A stretch of 64,000 bases of DNA from FEN-1350 sp964643355 (GTDB lineage Bacteria; Planctomycetota; Phycisphaerae; Sedimentisphaerales; Anaerohalosphaeraceae), in the NCBI GenBank assembly GCA_964643355.1, contig CAZXPW010000008.1, forward strand, positions 1 to 64,000, given 5' to 3'. The notes under the pieces are model-generated. The model was not told the DNA's origin and did not search any database. It worked only from the letters and a program-made list of their open reading frames with translations. A program made the position numbers and the translations under genes. Positions 32,850 to 42,271 of the stretch are shown one piece after another (position 1 is the stretch's first letter; each line of letters starts with the position of its first letter).

Positions 32850-35156
32850 TTATTTCACGCGCAGAGTTACTTTCTGCAAATCCTGATCTCGTGAGGAATT
32901 TCCAACCATAATCTCGAATTCGCCGGATTCGACGACATAGTTCATATCAATATTGTAGAATGCCAAATGTTCCGGGGTGATTTCGAGAGTAACGCTTTTT
33001 GTCTGGCCGGGAGACAGAGTGATCCGTTGAAATCCCTTCAATTCCTTGACCGGACGAGTAACCGAGCTGACCTTGTCGCGGATGTACATCTGTACGACCT
33101 CGTCGCCGGGTCTTGAGCCCATATTGACCACATCAACCCGTACTGCCGTCGATTCGTCCTTGCCGATGACGGACTTATTCAGGCGGGGTTTGCCGAACTG
33201 GAATTGCGTGTAGCTCAGTCCGAAACCGAACGGGTACAGAGGAGTTACATCATCGAATAGATATCCGCGCCGAGCGGCGGGTTTGTAGTTGTAGTAGGCC
33301 GGAATGTGGCCGACGGAACGGGGGATGGTGATCGGAAGCTTGCCGCCGGGGTTGATATCGCCGAAAAGGGTTTCCGCAAGTGCCCGGCCGGTCTCTTGGC
33401 CCAGATACCAACATTCGAAGATCGTCGCGGCTTTGGCGGCGAGATTGCGAATGGAGATTGGGCGGCCATTGAAGAGAACCGCGAGCATCGGCTTGCCCGT
33501 GGCGGCCAGTGCGTCGATCAATTCATCCTGCAAGCCGACCAAATCGAGCGAAGCCCGATCACCCAGGTGATTCAGGGCCCAGGCCTCCCGCGAGGTCTGC
33601 TCGTTGTCGCCGATGGCCAAAATCACGACATCGGCCTGTTGTGCGACCTGAACCGCTTCGGCAATGCTCTTGCGGTCCTCTTGCGGATTGCTCGGAGTCA
33701 CATCATCCTGCTGCCAGGATCCGCCGATGGTGATCTTACAGCCCTCATGATAGAGAACACGGACCGATTGGCCGACACGGTCCCGGATGCCCTGCAACAA
33801 TGTTGTATAATGTTTGGGAATGCCGCTGTACCCCCCCAGCATCCGGCGGTCGGCGTTGGGGCCGATGACAGCGATCGTTTTGATGCGGTGCAGATCAAGC
33901 GGAGCCAGGTTGCCTTCATTCTTGAGCAGGGTGATCGTCTCTCGAGCGGCCTGCAGAGCCAGATCGCGATGGGACCGGCAACCGACGATCTGTTCGGCGG
34001 TCGCCGGATCAACATAAGGATCTTCAAATAATCCCAACCGGAATTTCCAAGCCAGCATCGGGGCGACCAGTTCGTTGATTTGCGACTCTTTCAAAATCCC
34101 TTTCCGTACAAGATCGACAATATGCGGGTAGCAATCCAGATCCGGCAATTCGATGTTTACGCCTGCCTGTACGGCAAGTTGAGCCGCCTTGCGACCATCC
34201 TCGGCCAGGTGGTTTCCGAACAGCTCTGGTCGCTCGTGCAACTCGCGAATTGCGAAATAATCCGACACGACATATCCTTTGAATCCCCACTCTTTGCGGA
34301 GGATGTCACGCAGCAGCCAACGGTTGGCGTGGGAGGGGATGCTGTCGATCTCATTATAGGAGGCCATCACGCTGATCGCGCCACCCTTGACCAGAGCTTG
34401 TTGAAACGGGTAAAGAAAGACCTCGCGAAGAATTCGTTCCGACACATTCACCGGAGCACAGTTGGTTCCGGACTCCGGCTGACCATGTGCAGCGAAATGC
34501 TTGAGTGTGGCGATAACATGCTTTTTGTCTTTGAACGACGCGTCCCCCTGAAATCCCAGTACGGCCGCGATCCCCATACGGGACACCAGATACGGATCTT
34601 CGCCGAAGGTTTCTTCCACCCGTCCCCACCGTGGTTCGCGCGCCACATCCACAACCGGCGTTAATGCCTGATGGGTTCCGCGAGCGCGGGCTTCCAGGGC
34701 CGTCATCTCATACAATCGGCGAACAAGTTCGGGATCGAAGGTGGCGCCCAATCCGATGGGCTGGGGAAAGCTCGTTCCATCAACCGCGGCATGGCCATGA
34801 AGGCATTCCTCGTGAAAAACAACCGGGATGCCCAGCCGAGTGTTTTCAAGAAAAAATTTCTGAATATCGTTGGTCAGTTCCGCCATTTCCCTTGGGTTTC
34901 GGCCTTCACCGGCGTCGCTGGGCCGGCCGACCTGACCGAGGCCAAGGCGATCCTTGAAATGGATCCTGGCTTTCCGCAGGTCAAACCGTCCTTTCTCGTC
35001 AACCAGCATGCTGCTCTTCTTCTGCCAAACACAGAGCATCTGAGCGACTTTTTCTTTCAGCGTCATGCGCGACAGCAGGTCTTTGACTCGCCGTTCAACT
35101 GAGAGTTTTGGATTGCGATAAGCCGGTTCGCGCGGAGTTCTCGGTTTGGGTTTCAC
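32850..35156 (-). CDS. GH3 beta-xylosidase/beta-glucosidase, cytoplasmic
   Basis: GTG 35156 is the start, with GAAGAGG about eight bases upstream; the sequence opens without a signal peptide, so the enzyme acts inside the cell. The GH3 barrel (about 30-375) carries TPVVDVAREPRWGR, ATLKHFAAHGQP and the nucleophile Asp299 in GYVVSDYFAIREL. The alpha/beta sandwich (TIAVIGPNADRR, GDNEQTSREAWALNHLGDR) and a C-terminal fibronectin-III-like domain (PGDEVVQMYIRDK, GQTKSVTLEITPEHLAFY) complete a full 768-residue enzyme. Following a GPH symporter by 31 bases and a xylanase operon, it most likely splits imported xylooligosaccharides to xylose, though glucose specificity cannot be excluded. Confidence 0.9.
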   Translation of the reverse strand: MKPKPRTPREPAYRNPKLSVERRVKDLLSRMTLKEKVAQMLCVWQKKSSMLVDEKGRFDLRKARIHFKDRLGLGQVGRPSDAGEGRNPREMAELTNDIQKFFLENTRLGIPVVFHEECLHGHAAVDGTSFPQPIGLGATFDPELVRRLYEMTALEARARGTHQALTPVVDVAREPRWGRVEETFGEDPYLVSRMGIAAVLGFQGDASFKDKKHVIATLKHFAAHGQPESGTNCAPVNVSERILREVFLYPFQQALVKGGAISVMASYNEIDSIPSHANRWLLRDILRKEWGFKGYVVSDYFAIRELHERPELFGNHLAEDGRKAAQLAVQAGVNIELPDLDCYPHIVDLVRKGILKESQINELVAPMLAWKFRLGLFEDPYVDPATAEQIVGCRSHRDLALQAARETITLLKNEGNLAPLDLHRIKTIAVIGPNADRRMLGGYSGIPKHYTTLLQGIRDRVGQSVRVLYHEGCKITIGGSWQQDDVTPSNPQEDRKSIAEAVQVAQQADVVILAIGDNEQTSREAWALNHLGDRASLDLVGLQDELIDALAATGKPMLAVLFNGRPISIRNLAAKAATIFECWYLGQETGRALAETLFGDINPGGKLPITIPRSVGHIPAYYNYKPAARRGYLFDDVTPLYPFGFGLSYTQFQFGKPRLNKSVIGKDESTAVRVDVVNMGSRPGDEVVQMYIRDKVSSVTRPVKELKGFQRITLSPGQTKSVTLEITPEHLAFYNIDMNYVVESGEFEIMVGNSSRDQDLQKVTLRVK

Positions 35157-35187
35157 AACGATACCTCTTCAATACACTGCTCTTGCT

Positions 35188-36762
35188 CTATCTTACTGTT
35201 GTGTCCGTATCTTTGAAGTGTTTGCGCCGTTCGACCAACTCGTCGGCCATCTGCAGCGTCATTCGTTTGTTTAGCTTGTAGGAGATCAACAATACCGTGC
35301 AGATACCGAACAGAAGAGCGACAATCAGGCCGCTGCACACGCGGAAACCAAACACCGCCTGGGGCAACTCGGGGTGCCGGGTATCATAGGCGAAGAATCC
35401 TTTCATGATCCACAGGAAGGAAGAAGATCCCAGAGCCAGTCCCGCCTTCAGGGCAAAACAGATCGTCGCAAAGACGATCCCCGTAAAGCGGCGGCCGGTC
35501 TTCCATTCCGAATAGTCAGCCACATCCGCAAAGATAGCCCAGACCAAAGGAATCGTCGGAGCGTAACACATCGAGATAATCACCGACATGAGAATCATGC
35601 CACCGACATTGGTGGGTTCAAGCAGATAAAAAGCGGCAGAAGCGACAGTACTCAGTCCAAAGCCCATAACGGCTACGGCCTTCTTTCCAAATCGCCTGGC
35701 CAAACCCGGAGACAGCAGAATGACAAGGATAGTCGTCGCTGTCCCGATCATATTGAATATGCTGTTGAATACATCGGCCACATTCGAACCCGCAAGGTTG
35801 GATCGATCCCCATGCACGATGTATCCAAGGGTCTCCAGAAGACCGCTTGGCGCCAAAGTCCCCCGATCCAAAGCCGGGGCGGTCAGGCCTAATCCTTGGA
35901 GCCAGTCATACATTGCGGCTTTATCCGCATAATAATGGAAATAATTGTACCAGGCGCCGCCTCTGAAAGAGAGAATGCAGAAATGAAACACCGTCATAAT
36001 GAACATCACAATCCAGGGGCTATTTCGGAGTAAGGCCGCAAAATCCTGCCGGGCATCCGCCTTCTGCTGCGGCGGAGGTTGGATTCGTTCCCGGGTTGTG
36101 AGAAAGGTGATCAGGAACAGGATGAAGCACACAACGGCCCATATCGTCATGGTCATTTGCCAACCGTATTGCCGGTCGTGGCCGATGGCGAACTTGGCTA
36201 CCAGGGGCAGCGTAAAACCACCGACGACGAACTGTGCGACATTGACCGCGACAAAACGATACGAATTCAACTTGGCTCGCTCATTGACATCGGCCGTCAT
36301 CACGCCGCCCAAGGCCGCATAGGGCATGTTATTCATAGAGTAGATGGACATCAGCAGAATATTGGTGATCGCTGCATAGGTCACCATTGCATGGGTGGTC
36401 CAGCCCTTGGGTGTCGAATAGGCAAGAACCATGACGACGCACCAGGGAATTGCGGTGAACAGAATCCACGGACGGAATTTACCCCATCGAGTCCGGGTTC
36501 GGTCGGCAAGAACGCCGATAATCGGATCGATGACGGCATCCCATAGCCGTGCCACCAGGAGGATGGCGGCCGCCGTACCGGCTGCCAAGCCGAATACATC
36601 CGTGTAAAAATTCGTCTGGAACAGGATCATCGTCATAAAGACGAAATTTGCGGCGGCGTCGGCCATGCTGTAACCGACTTTCTCGACAACCGAGAGCTTC
36701 TGTGCTACGGTCTGGTGGATGGATTGTCTGTCCCGGGGAAATCCCTGCGATTCGTCTGGCAT
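35188..36762 (-). CDS. GPH-family (MFS) oligosaccharide:cation symporter
   Basis: ATG 36762 has AGGAGATAGAT before it. The 524-residue protein has about twelve membrane segments and the family hallmark around the first loops, WDAVIDPIIGVLADRTRTRW, followed by GKFRPWILF. GPH proteins such as XynB and MelB take up pentosides, hexuronides or galactosides with H+ or Na+. A long loop between the middle segments (about 275-310) and a basic C-terminal tail (RRKHFKDTDTT) are visible. It lies between the xylan esterase genes and GH3 on one strand, so xylo- or arabinoxylo-oligosaccharides are the likely cargo. Confidence 0.9.
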   Translation of the reverse strand: MPDESQGFPRDRQSIHQTVAQKLSVVEKVGYSMADAAANFVFMTMILFQTNFYTDVFGLAAGTAAAILLVARLWDAVIDPIIGVLADRTRTRWGKFRPWILFTAIPWCVVMVLAYSTPKGWTTHAMVTYAAITNILLMSIYSMNNMPYAALGGVMTADVNERAKLNSYRFVAVNVAQFVVGGFTLPLVAKFAIGHDRQYGWQMTMTIWAVVCFILFLITFLTTRERIQPPPQQKADARQDFAALLRNSPWIVMFIMTVFHFCILSFRGGAWYNYFHYYADKAAMYDWLQGLGLTAPALDRGTLAPSGLLETLGYIVHGDRSNLAGSNVADVFNSIFNMIGTATTILVILLSPGLARRFGKKAVAVMGFGLSTVASAAFYLLEPTNVGGMILMSVIISMCYAPTIPLVWAIFADVADYSEWKTGRRFTGIVFATICFALKAGLALGSSSFLWIMKGFFAYDTRHPELPQAVFGFRVCSGLIVALLFGICTVLLISYKLNKRMTLQMADELVERRKHFKDTDTTVR

Positions 36763-36933
36763 ATCTATCTCCTGACTCGAATCCGTTTCGACGCCTTCAA
36801 TCGCGATCCGTCAAAGACACCGGTATCCCGCCTCAAGGCACTTGCCCCATGGTATCCAACCAGGGTCGAAAGTCAACCGATCAATGGCGGGATCAACCAG
36901 GAAAAAGCCGATAACGACCGACCAGGAATATCT

Positions 36934-38421
36934 CTACTCGGCAAAGATTTCGATGCCATTGATGGCCGGATTTTCAATGTTTGGCGTAAATTCGATCCTC
37001 AGCTTGCCGTTGGTCACTTCGACGCCCTTGTACTCCCGCTGGATCGCCTTGTACATCCCGCCGGCCTCCTTGAAGATATCAAAATCCTTCTCGGGCTTTT
37101 GTCCCTGCACGACAAACGAATACACCCGCTCGCCCGGGCCGGTGATCCCCGTAAAGCACTCGGCAAAATGCAGCCGGACGGTGTACTTGCCGTTGGGCAG
37201 ATTGAACTCGTAGGCGCTCATGCTGTACCGCTCGGTCCGGAAGATCTGCGGGAAGGCGACATTGGGAACCTCAAACTCTTCGGCCCGTTCGACGGTCGAT
37301 CCGTCCGGCGGAGTGAGCGATGCCCCGGGGGCCTTGACTTCATCGGGCAGCCAGAGGTTGCCGTTCTTGTCGGTATAGGGCTCATACGCCCCGCAGGCCA
37401 CCCGAATCACCAATTTGGATGCGGCAGGAGTTGCTCCGGGAGCAGTTCCAGCCGTCTGGCCAGTTGTAAAGATGCGTTGGCCGAAGAGATAGAGATTGTT
37501 GGCCCAGTGAGTTCCATCATGTGCGTTGGAATCCACATGCCAGATATGCGGCACATTGTTTTCTTTGAGGTATTTGTGAACACCCTGGCTGATGCGGATC
37601 AGGCCATCCTTGCTTCCGCACGACAGCCACAGCAGCTTCACTTTCTCCCTAACAGCCGCCGGATCCGGCACAAGCTGGGCCGGAGCTTTGGTATTCGGCG
37701 CCGAGGAGAAGCCGCCAACATAAGCGAAAGTGTCGAGATTGGCCAGACCGATGTTCAAAGACTGGCCGCCACCCATCGAAAGACCGGCCAAGGCGCGATG
37801 TTCGCGGTCCTTAAATACGGAATAATTCGACTCGATGAAGGGGATAATGTCCTTGATCAAATCGTTTTCGAAAGGGGTTCCCCAGCCGCCGAAACCACCG
37901 CCGGGACCGCCGCCGGCGCCTGCCGTCCGGTTTTCGCCTCCGACGCCTACACTTGCATTGCCGTTAGGGAAAACCACGATCATCGGTTGAATCTTGCCGT
38001 CGGCCAGCATGTTGTCGAGAACATGGTCCGCACTGCACAACCGCTGCCATTCGCGGTCATTGCCGCCAATGCCGTGAAGAAGGAATAGCACCGGGTACTT
38101 TCGATCCTTCGAGTAGCCCGGGGGGGTATAAACAAGCATCTGACGACGCATTCCAAGGGACTTGGAATCATACTGGACCGTTGTCAGTTCGCCGTGAGGA
38201 ATGTTGTCTCGCTTGGTTCTGAATCCCGCGGGGGGATCACCGAAGGCGGGTTTGTCGTCCGGCCCCAACTCGATGGGGCCGCCGAATCCGGTCGGTCCGC
38301 CGCCTCTGCGGGGGCCCGCTGCGGGCGCATCGCCGGCGCCGGGCGCAGGAGGTGTCTGCGCTAGGCACACCGCCACCGACAGGATTGAGAAGAATACTAT
38401 GGTTGAAAGGTTCGTTTTCAT
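36934..38421 (-). CDS. Secreted CE1-type esterase with C-terminal malectin-like domain
   Basis: ATG 38421 follows GGAGATATCCT. Signal peptide MKTNLSTIVFFSILSVAVCLAQ, then a Pro/Ala/Gly linker. The CE1/esterase-D alpha/beta-hydrolase domain (about 65-320) has YPVLFLLHGIGGNDREW, the nucleophile Ser215 in GLSMGGG and a likely catalytic His in AHDGTHWANNLYLF. A Gly-rich insert (about residues 155-175, GAGGGPGGGFGGWG) sits in a loop before the serine. The C-terminal ~150 residues are a malectin-like carbohydrate-binding domain (YTVRLHFAECF, RIEFTPNIENPAINGIEI). It should remove acetyl or feruloyl groups from xylan. It lies 24 bases after the fusion enzyme below. Confidence 0.88.
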   Translation of the reverse strand: MKTNLSTIVFFSILSVAVCLAQTPPAPGAGDAPAAGPRRGGGPTGFGGPIELGPDDKPAFGDPPAGFRTKRDNIPHGELTTVQYDSKSLGMRRQMLVYTPPGYSKDRKYPVLFLLHGIGGNDREWQRLCSADHVLDNMLADGKIQPMIVVFPNGNASVGVGGENRTAGAGGGPGGGFGGWGTPFENDLIKDIIPFIESNYSVFKDREHRALAGLSMGGGQSLNIGLANLDTFAYVGGFSSAPNTKAPAQLVPDPAAVREKVKLLWLSCGSKDGLIRISQGVHKYLKENNVPHIWHVDSNAHDGTHWANNLYLFGQRIFTTGQTAGTAPGATPAASKLVIRVACGAYEPYTDKNGNLWLPDEVKAPGASLTPPDGSTVERAEEFEVPNVAFPQIFRTERYSMSAYEFNLPNGKYTVRLHFAECFTGITGPGERVYSFVVQGQKPEKDFDIFKEAGGMYKAIQREYKGVEVTNGKLRIEFTPNIENPAINGIEIFAE

Positions 38422-38445
38422 AGGATATCTCCGTCAACTTTGTTC

Positions 38446-41310
38446 TTATTGGTTTTTCGCGGCGACTTTAACCACGGCAAAGAACGCCTCCTTGGGTTGA
38501 TAGTTTCGATCGAACAGCAGCGGCGAGCCGCCGATCCAGGAAGTCTTGTCATAGACGCCCCAGAAGGTGACACGGGTGATGTCTTTCTTATGCTTAAGGA
38601 GGACGGAGAAAATCTCGGCGTACTTATCCGCCAGTTTCTTCTGGGTTTCCGCGGCTTCAGCGCTTTGATCTTCTGTACTCTGCCGATTGACCTGGCTGAC
38701 ATCGGCCCCACGATACCCACGAGTCTGGGTTCGGATATCCAACTCCGTAATCATCACCTTGACCCCGGTTGCCGCCAAATTGGTGATGGCGTACTCGAGA
38801 CCTTCGACGCTGGGATAGGTCAGCCCGCCATGCAACTGGATCCCGACGCCGTCAATGCGAATCCCTTTGGACTTGAGATACTTGACAATCGCGACGGCTC
38901 CATCGCATTTGGCCTTAGAGACCTCGAGATTGTAGTCGTTGTAATACAACTCGACATCCGGGTCGGCCTCGTGAGCCCATCGAAAGGCGTTTGCGATAAA
39001 ATCATACTGTTTTTCTTGTGATCCTTCGCCGATGATCTGTAACCATTGGCTGTTTCGCAGCGTGCCATTTTCGTTGAGGGCTTCGTTGACCACATCCCAC
39101 CCTTTGATGCGGCCCTTGTAACGGCTGACAACAGTTGTGATATGGTCTTTCATACGAGCCAGGAGCGCGTCTCGTGTCAGGGTGTTCCCCGAGTCGTCGC
39201 GAAACACTGTCTGCGGAACCTGGGCATGCCAGACGAGGCAATGGCCAATGGGGATCATCTTGTTCTTCTCGCAGAAGGCCATGAAACTATCGGCCGGTCC
39301 CCAGTTGTATTGGTTCTGTTGCGGATGAATGAGTTGCCATTTCATGTCGTTTTCCGGGGTTGCCGTGTTGAGGTGTTTCTCGGCAATCGCGGCGGCGCCG
39401 GCGTCCAGTCCCGTGACCAGCGGCCGATTCAACGCTCCCCCAATCAAAAAGATGTCCTTGAATACATCTTTCAGCGCGGGCACATTCTGATCGGTCCCGG
39501 GCACGGAGGACGCTCCGTTTGTCTGAGCCACGGATTGCGGAATAATTTCAATCGCGCAGATCTGGGGATTCTCGATTTTGGGAGTGAAAGTCACTTTGAT
39601 TTTTCCGTCTGTGACTTCGACGGGGGCCGTTTCAATGTACGCCTTATAAGGCCCGCCGGCTTTGACCCAAACATCGAAGTCCTTGAACTCGCGTCCCATG
39701 ACATTAAAGGAAAATACGCGCTCGCCGGGTCCGTTGATCCCCTCGAAAGTCTCCGCGAAGTGCAGTTTCACTGTGTACTTGCCATTCGGCACAGGCCACG
39801 AAAAGGAATCCATGCTGTAGCGTTCCGCCCGGTAAAGGTCGGGACTCTTTGTGTTGTCGATCTGGATATCGGGCCTTTCGATGGTTTGGCCGCCCTCGAA
39901 GCCCTGGTCGGCCAACCAGACATTGCCCTCCGAGTCCTTGACAGGTTCGAATTTTCCGGCCTTGATCCGGATGATGGTCGCTGAAGACGCGGGGATTTCC
40001 GGTTTTGGATATGCTTCAGGCCCTGGGACCGCCGTACTGGCCTCAACGGTTTGGGGAATCACGGGAGTCGGGACAGGCAAATCCTGGAATAGCAATGGAG
40101 CAAATTCATGCAAACTGCGCCGCCAGGTTTGCCACTCATGGGCGGTGTTGGGTGATTCGTAGTAAACGCTCTTGATTCCGGCCTGCTGCAGCGCTTCAAC
40201 ATTGGCCTTGCCGGCCGCGCCCTTCTCGCGGCTGCCGTAACTGACGAAAACGATTTTGACCTTCTGCTTGAAGGCGTCCATATCGGAGATTTCCGATGGA
40301 GCGATGCTGCCACCGCTGAAAATGCCGATGTGTGAAAACTTGTCGAGGTTAGCCAGAGTAATTGACCGGGTTTGCATCCCACCCATGGACAATCCCGCCA
40401 TAGCCCGATGCGGCTGATCCGAAAGCGTGCGGAAGTGGGTGTCAATAAAGGGGATTAACTCGTCGATCAGAACTTTGGAAAAAGGGCTGAAGTCGAATCT
40501 GCGTCCGCCAAGACCTACAGGGCCCCGCGGAGGAAGACCACCGGCTGGCGCTGCTGCGCCGGCTTGGCTGCTCGGAGCCGCTGCGCCAGGTTGGCCGGAA
40601 GGAGCCGGTGCCCGACCTGGGCCGGCAGCTCCGGGTATATAACTGTTGGCCATTACGATGATAAAGGGCCTGGTTTTGCCTGCTGCAATCAGGTTGTCCA
40701 TGATCCGACCGGTAAATCCCTGATTGCCCCAGCCGGTTTCGTCTTCCCCTCCCCCATGTTGCAAATACAACACAGGATAGCGTTTGGATAGATCGATTTC
40801 ATAGTCCGGAGGGGTGTAAACGAAGCAACGAAGAACCGCATTGGCGTTCTTGGAAAAGAAGAGGACTTGTCGCAACTGGCCGTGAGGTACATCCTTGAGA
40901 GCATAAAAATCCTGATCTTTCGCAGGAACCTCGACGCCACTACCCCAGCGGCTGGCCCCATAAAAATACAGACTTCCGGGATCTGGAACCTGGGCACTGT
41001 CGATCACGAGTTGATAGTAGTGAAAACCTTCATCCTGGGGTTTGGATTCGCCGATCCAGACACCGTCCTGTCCCTTGGTCAAGGGGTATTTGACTGCGCC
41101 GATATCAAGCTGGACGCTCTGTGCTTCGGGTGCAACAATCCGAACTCGGACACGGCCTTCGGAGTTTACCTGGGGGTATTGTTTGTTCGGCTGGTTGAGG
41201 GTCGAGGGCTTAAAATCCTCCACCACCGTTGGCGGTTGGTCTGCCTGCGCCAAACAGATTCCGCCGATGAAGGAAACGAACAATCCAACCATAGAAATCG
41301 TGTGATTCAT
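38446..41310 (-). CDS. Trimodular xylanolytic enzyme: CE1 esterase - malectin-like - GH10 xylanase
   Basis: ATG 41310 has a strong AGGAGG seven bases upstream. Signal peptide MNHTISMVGLFVSFIGGICLAQ. A glycogen-branching-type E-set domain (about 45-125) precedes a CE1 esterase (about 150-410; Ser308 in AGLSMGG; AHEWQTWRR for the His). A Pro/Ala/Gly-rich loop of about 40 residues lies before the serine. A malectin-like domain follows (about 440-590, YTVKLHFAETFEG, FTPKIENPQICAIEI), then GH10 (about 610-950) with acid/base Glu743 in WDVVNEAL and nucleophile Glu856 in VMITELDI. One protein thus combines ester removal, binding and backbone cleavage of xylan. First gene of the leftward operon that also encodes a second esterase, a GPH symporter and GH3. 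Confidence 0.93.
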   Translation of the reverse strand: MNHTISMVGLFVSFIGGICLAQADQPPTVVEDFKPSTLNQPNKQYPQVNSEGRVRVRIVAPEAQSVQLDIGAVKYPLTKGQDGVWIGESKPQDEGFHYYQLVIDSAQVPDPGSLYFYGASRWGSGVEVPAKDQDFYALKDVPHGQLRQVLFFSKNANAVLRCFVYTPPDYEIDLSKRYPVLYLQHGGGEDETGWGNQGFTGRIMDNLIAAGKTRPFIIVMANSYIPGAAGPGRAPAPSGQPGAAAPSSQAGAAAPAGGLPPRGPVGLGGRRFDFSPFSKVLIDELIPFIDTHFRTLSDQPHRAMAGLSMGGMQTRSITLANLDKFSHIGIFSGGSIAPSEISDMDAFKQKVKIVFVSYGSREKGAAGKANVEALQQAGIKSVYYESPNTAHEWQTWRRSLHEFAPLLFQDLPVPTPVIPQTVEASTAVPGPEAYPKPEIPASSATIIRIKAGKFEPVKDSEGNVWLADQGFEGGQTIERPDIQIDNTKSPDLYRAERYSMDSFSWPVPNGKYTVKLHFAETFEGINGPGERVFSFNVMGREFKDFDVWVKAGGPYKAYIETAPVEVTDGKIKVTFTPKIENPQICAIEIIPQSVAQTNGASSVPGTDQNVPALKDVFKDIFLIGGALNRPLVTGLDAGAAAIAEKHLNTATPENDMKWQLIHPQQNQYNWGPADSFMAFCEKNKMIPIGHCLVWHAQVPQTVFRDDSGNTLTRDALLARMKDHITTVVSRYKGRIKGWDVVNEALNENGTLRNSQWLQIIGEGSQEKQYDFIANAFRWAHEADPDVELYYNDYNLEVSKAKCDGAVAIVKYLKSKGIRIDGVGIQLHGGLTYPSVEGLEYAITNLAATGVKVMITELDIRTQTRGYRGADVSQVNRQSTEDQSAEAAETQKKLADKYAEIFSVLLKHKKDITRVTFWGVYDKTSWIGGSPLLFDRNYQPKEAFFAVVKVAAKNQ

Positions 41311-41737
41311 CTGAAACCTCCTATCTTGTTTGGTTTTCCTATCGGTTCGAGACTTTCGCTCGAATACAATCCAAGTAATCGTTGAATCCCCGGCCTTTTC
41401 GCTCCGACGGGTCGATCCATATCCATACTATCATTACACCGGCCCAGAATGCCAGAAGTGAGATAAAAAACCGGTTGCTTTCTTAAAAAATTTTTCCGCT
41501 TTTTGAGGGTCTCGGGGGTACAATCGTGATTCGGCAATAGTCGGACGATAGAACCCGTCATGGACCGCCGGTGTTATGGGGCAATCCCGCCGGGGAATCA
41601 GCAAGGGGATGCGAAATCGGTCGAGAACCCGAGCGGATTCCCTGGGATTTGGCGGTTTTCGGGATTTTTCATCTCTCAACCGGCGGTTGTCGGCGGTGAT
41701 ACGATAGATGAGAATGCCCCGGAAGGTGTGAATTTGT
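41311..41737. other. Divergent intergenic hub of the arabinoxylan locus
   Basis: About 430 bases between the leftward xylanase operon and the rightward ECF sigma gene; both operons must be started from here. Near the leftward gene a perfect inverted repeat TTCGAG-actttcg-CTCGAA (41346-41364) lies 36-54 bases before its start codon, in the leader. A/T runs at 41485-41500 are also visible. I could not fix -35/-10 pairs. Confidence 0.5.
41346..41364 (-). promoter_or_regulatory. Inverted repeat upstream of xylanase operon
   Basis: TTCGAG and CTCGAA pair perfectly around a seven-base spacer. Position in the leader of the CE1-GH10 gene suits an operator or a message hairpin; the sequence does not match an operator I recognise. 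Confidence 0.35.
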
Positions 41738-42271
41738 ATGGATCAAGACAAACGAACGGTTGAGTTTCTTCGGCTCTTTGTCCGGCATCAGCAGGAGATC
41801 TACGCCTATGTTCTGACCTTGGTGCCCCATATCCATGACGCCGATGATCTGTTTCAGGAAGGGATGGCCCTGATGTGGCGTAAGTTTGATCAGTTTAAGC
41901 CGGGAACGAATTTTGCGGGCTGGGCCGTCCAAATCATGCGGTATCAGATTCTTGATTACCGTCGAAATCGGGCCCGCAGCAAACGGGTGTCGATGGAGGA
42001 TTCTTTGCTCGAGGCCTTGATGGATCACATGCCGTCCATTCAGGACGAGATGGCGGCCCGGATCGAGGCCCTCCGAAAGTGCCAGGCCCTTCTGGATGAC
42101 CGAGCCAAAAGGATCCTCAAGATGCGATATGAACACAACACCCCAATCTCGGAGGTCGCTTCCTGCCTAAAGGTGTCCCGCCGTCATCTCTATCATATCC
42201 TGGGACAGATAAATGGGGCGCTTTTGCGATGTATGCGCCGGACCCTGGCGGAAAGGAACGGTGCAATATGA
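41738..42271 (+). CDS. ECF sigma factor (Rhodopirellula/Verrucomicrobium type)
   Basis: ATG 41738 follows GGAAGG. The 177 residues hold region 2 (HDADDLFQEGMALMWRKFDQF, TNFAGWAVQIMRYQILDYRR) and region 4 (LDDRAKRILKMRYEHNTPIS, EVASCLKVSRRHLYHILGQI), the compact form common in planctomycetes. Its stop overlaps the start of the FecR-domain gene as ATGA, so sigma and likely anti-sigma are made together. The position at the head of a run of arabinoxylan-degrading genes suggests that it drives them in answer to a cell-surface signal. Confidence 0.92.
   Translation: MDQDKRTVEFLRLFVRHQQEIYAYVLTLVPHIHDADDLFQEGMALMWRKFDQFKPGTNFAGWAVQIMRYQILDYRRNRARSKRVSMEDSLLEALMDHMPSIQDEMAARIEALRKCQALLDDRAKRILKMRYEHNTPISEVASCLKVSRRHLYHILGQINGALLRCMRRTLAERNGAI

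Noticed and set aside
36715..38088. 457-residue plus-strand frame opposite the CE1 esterase
   Set aside because: Opposite-strand shadow; the minus-strand gene has signal peptide, catalytic serine and malectin domain.
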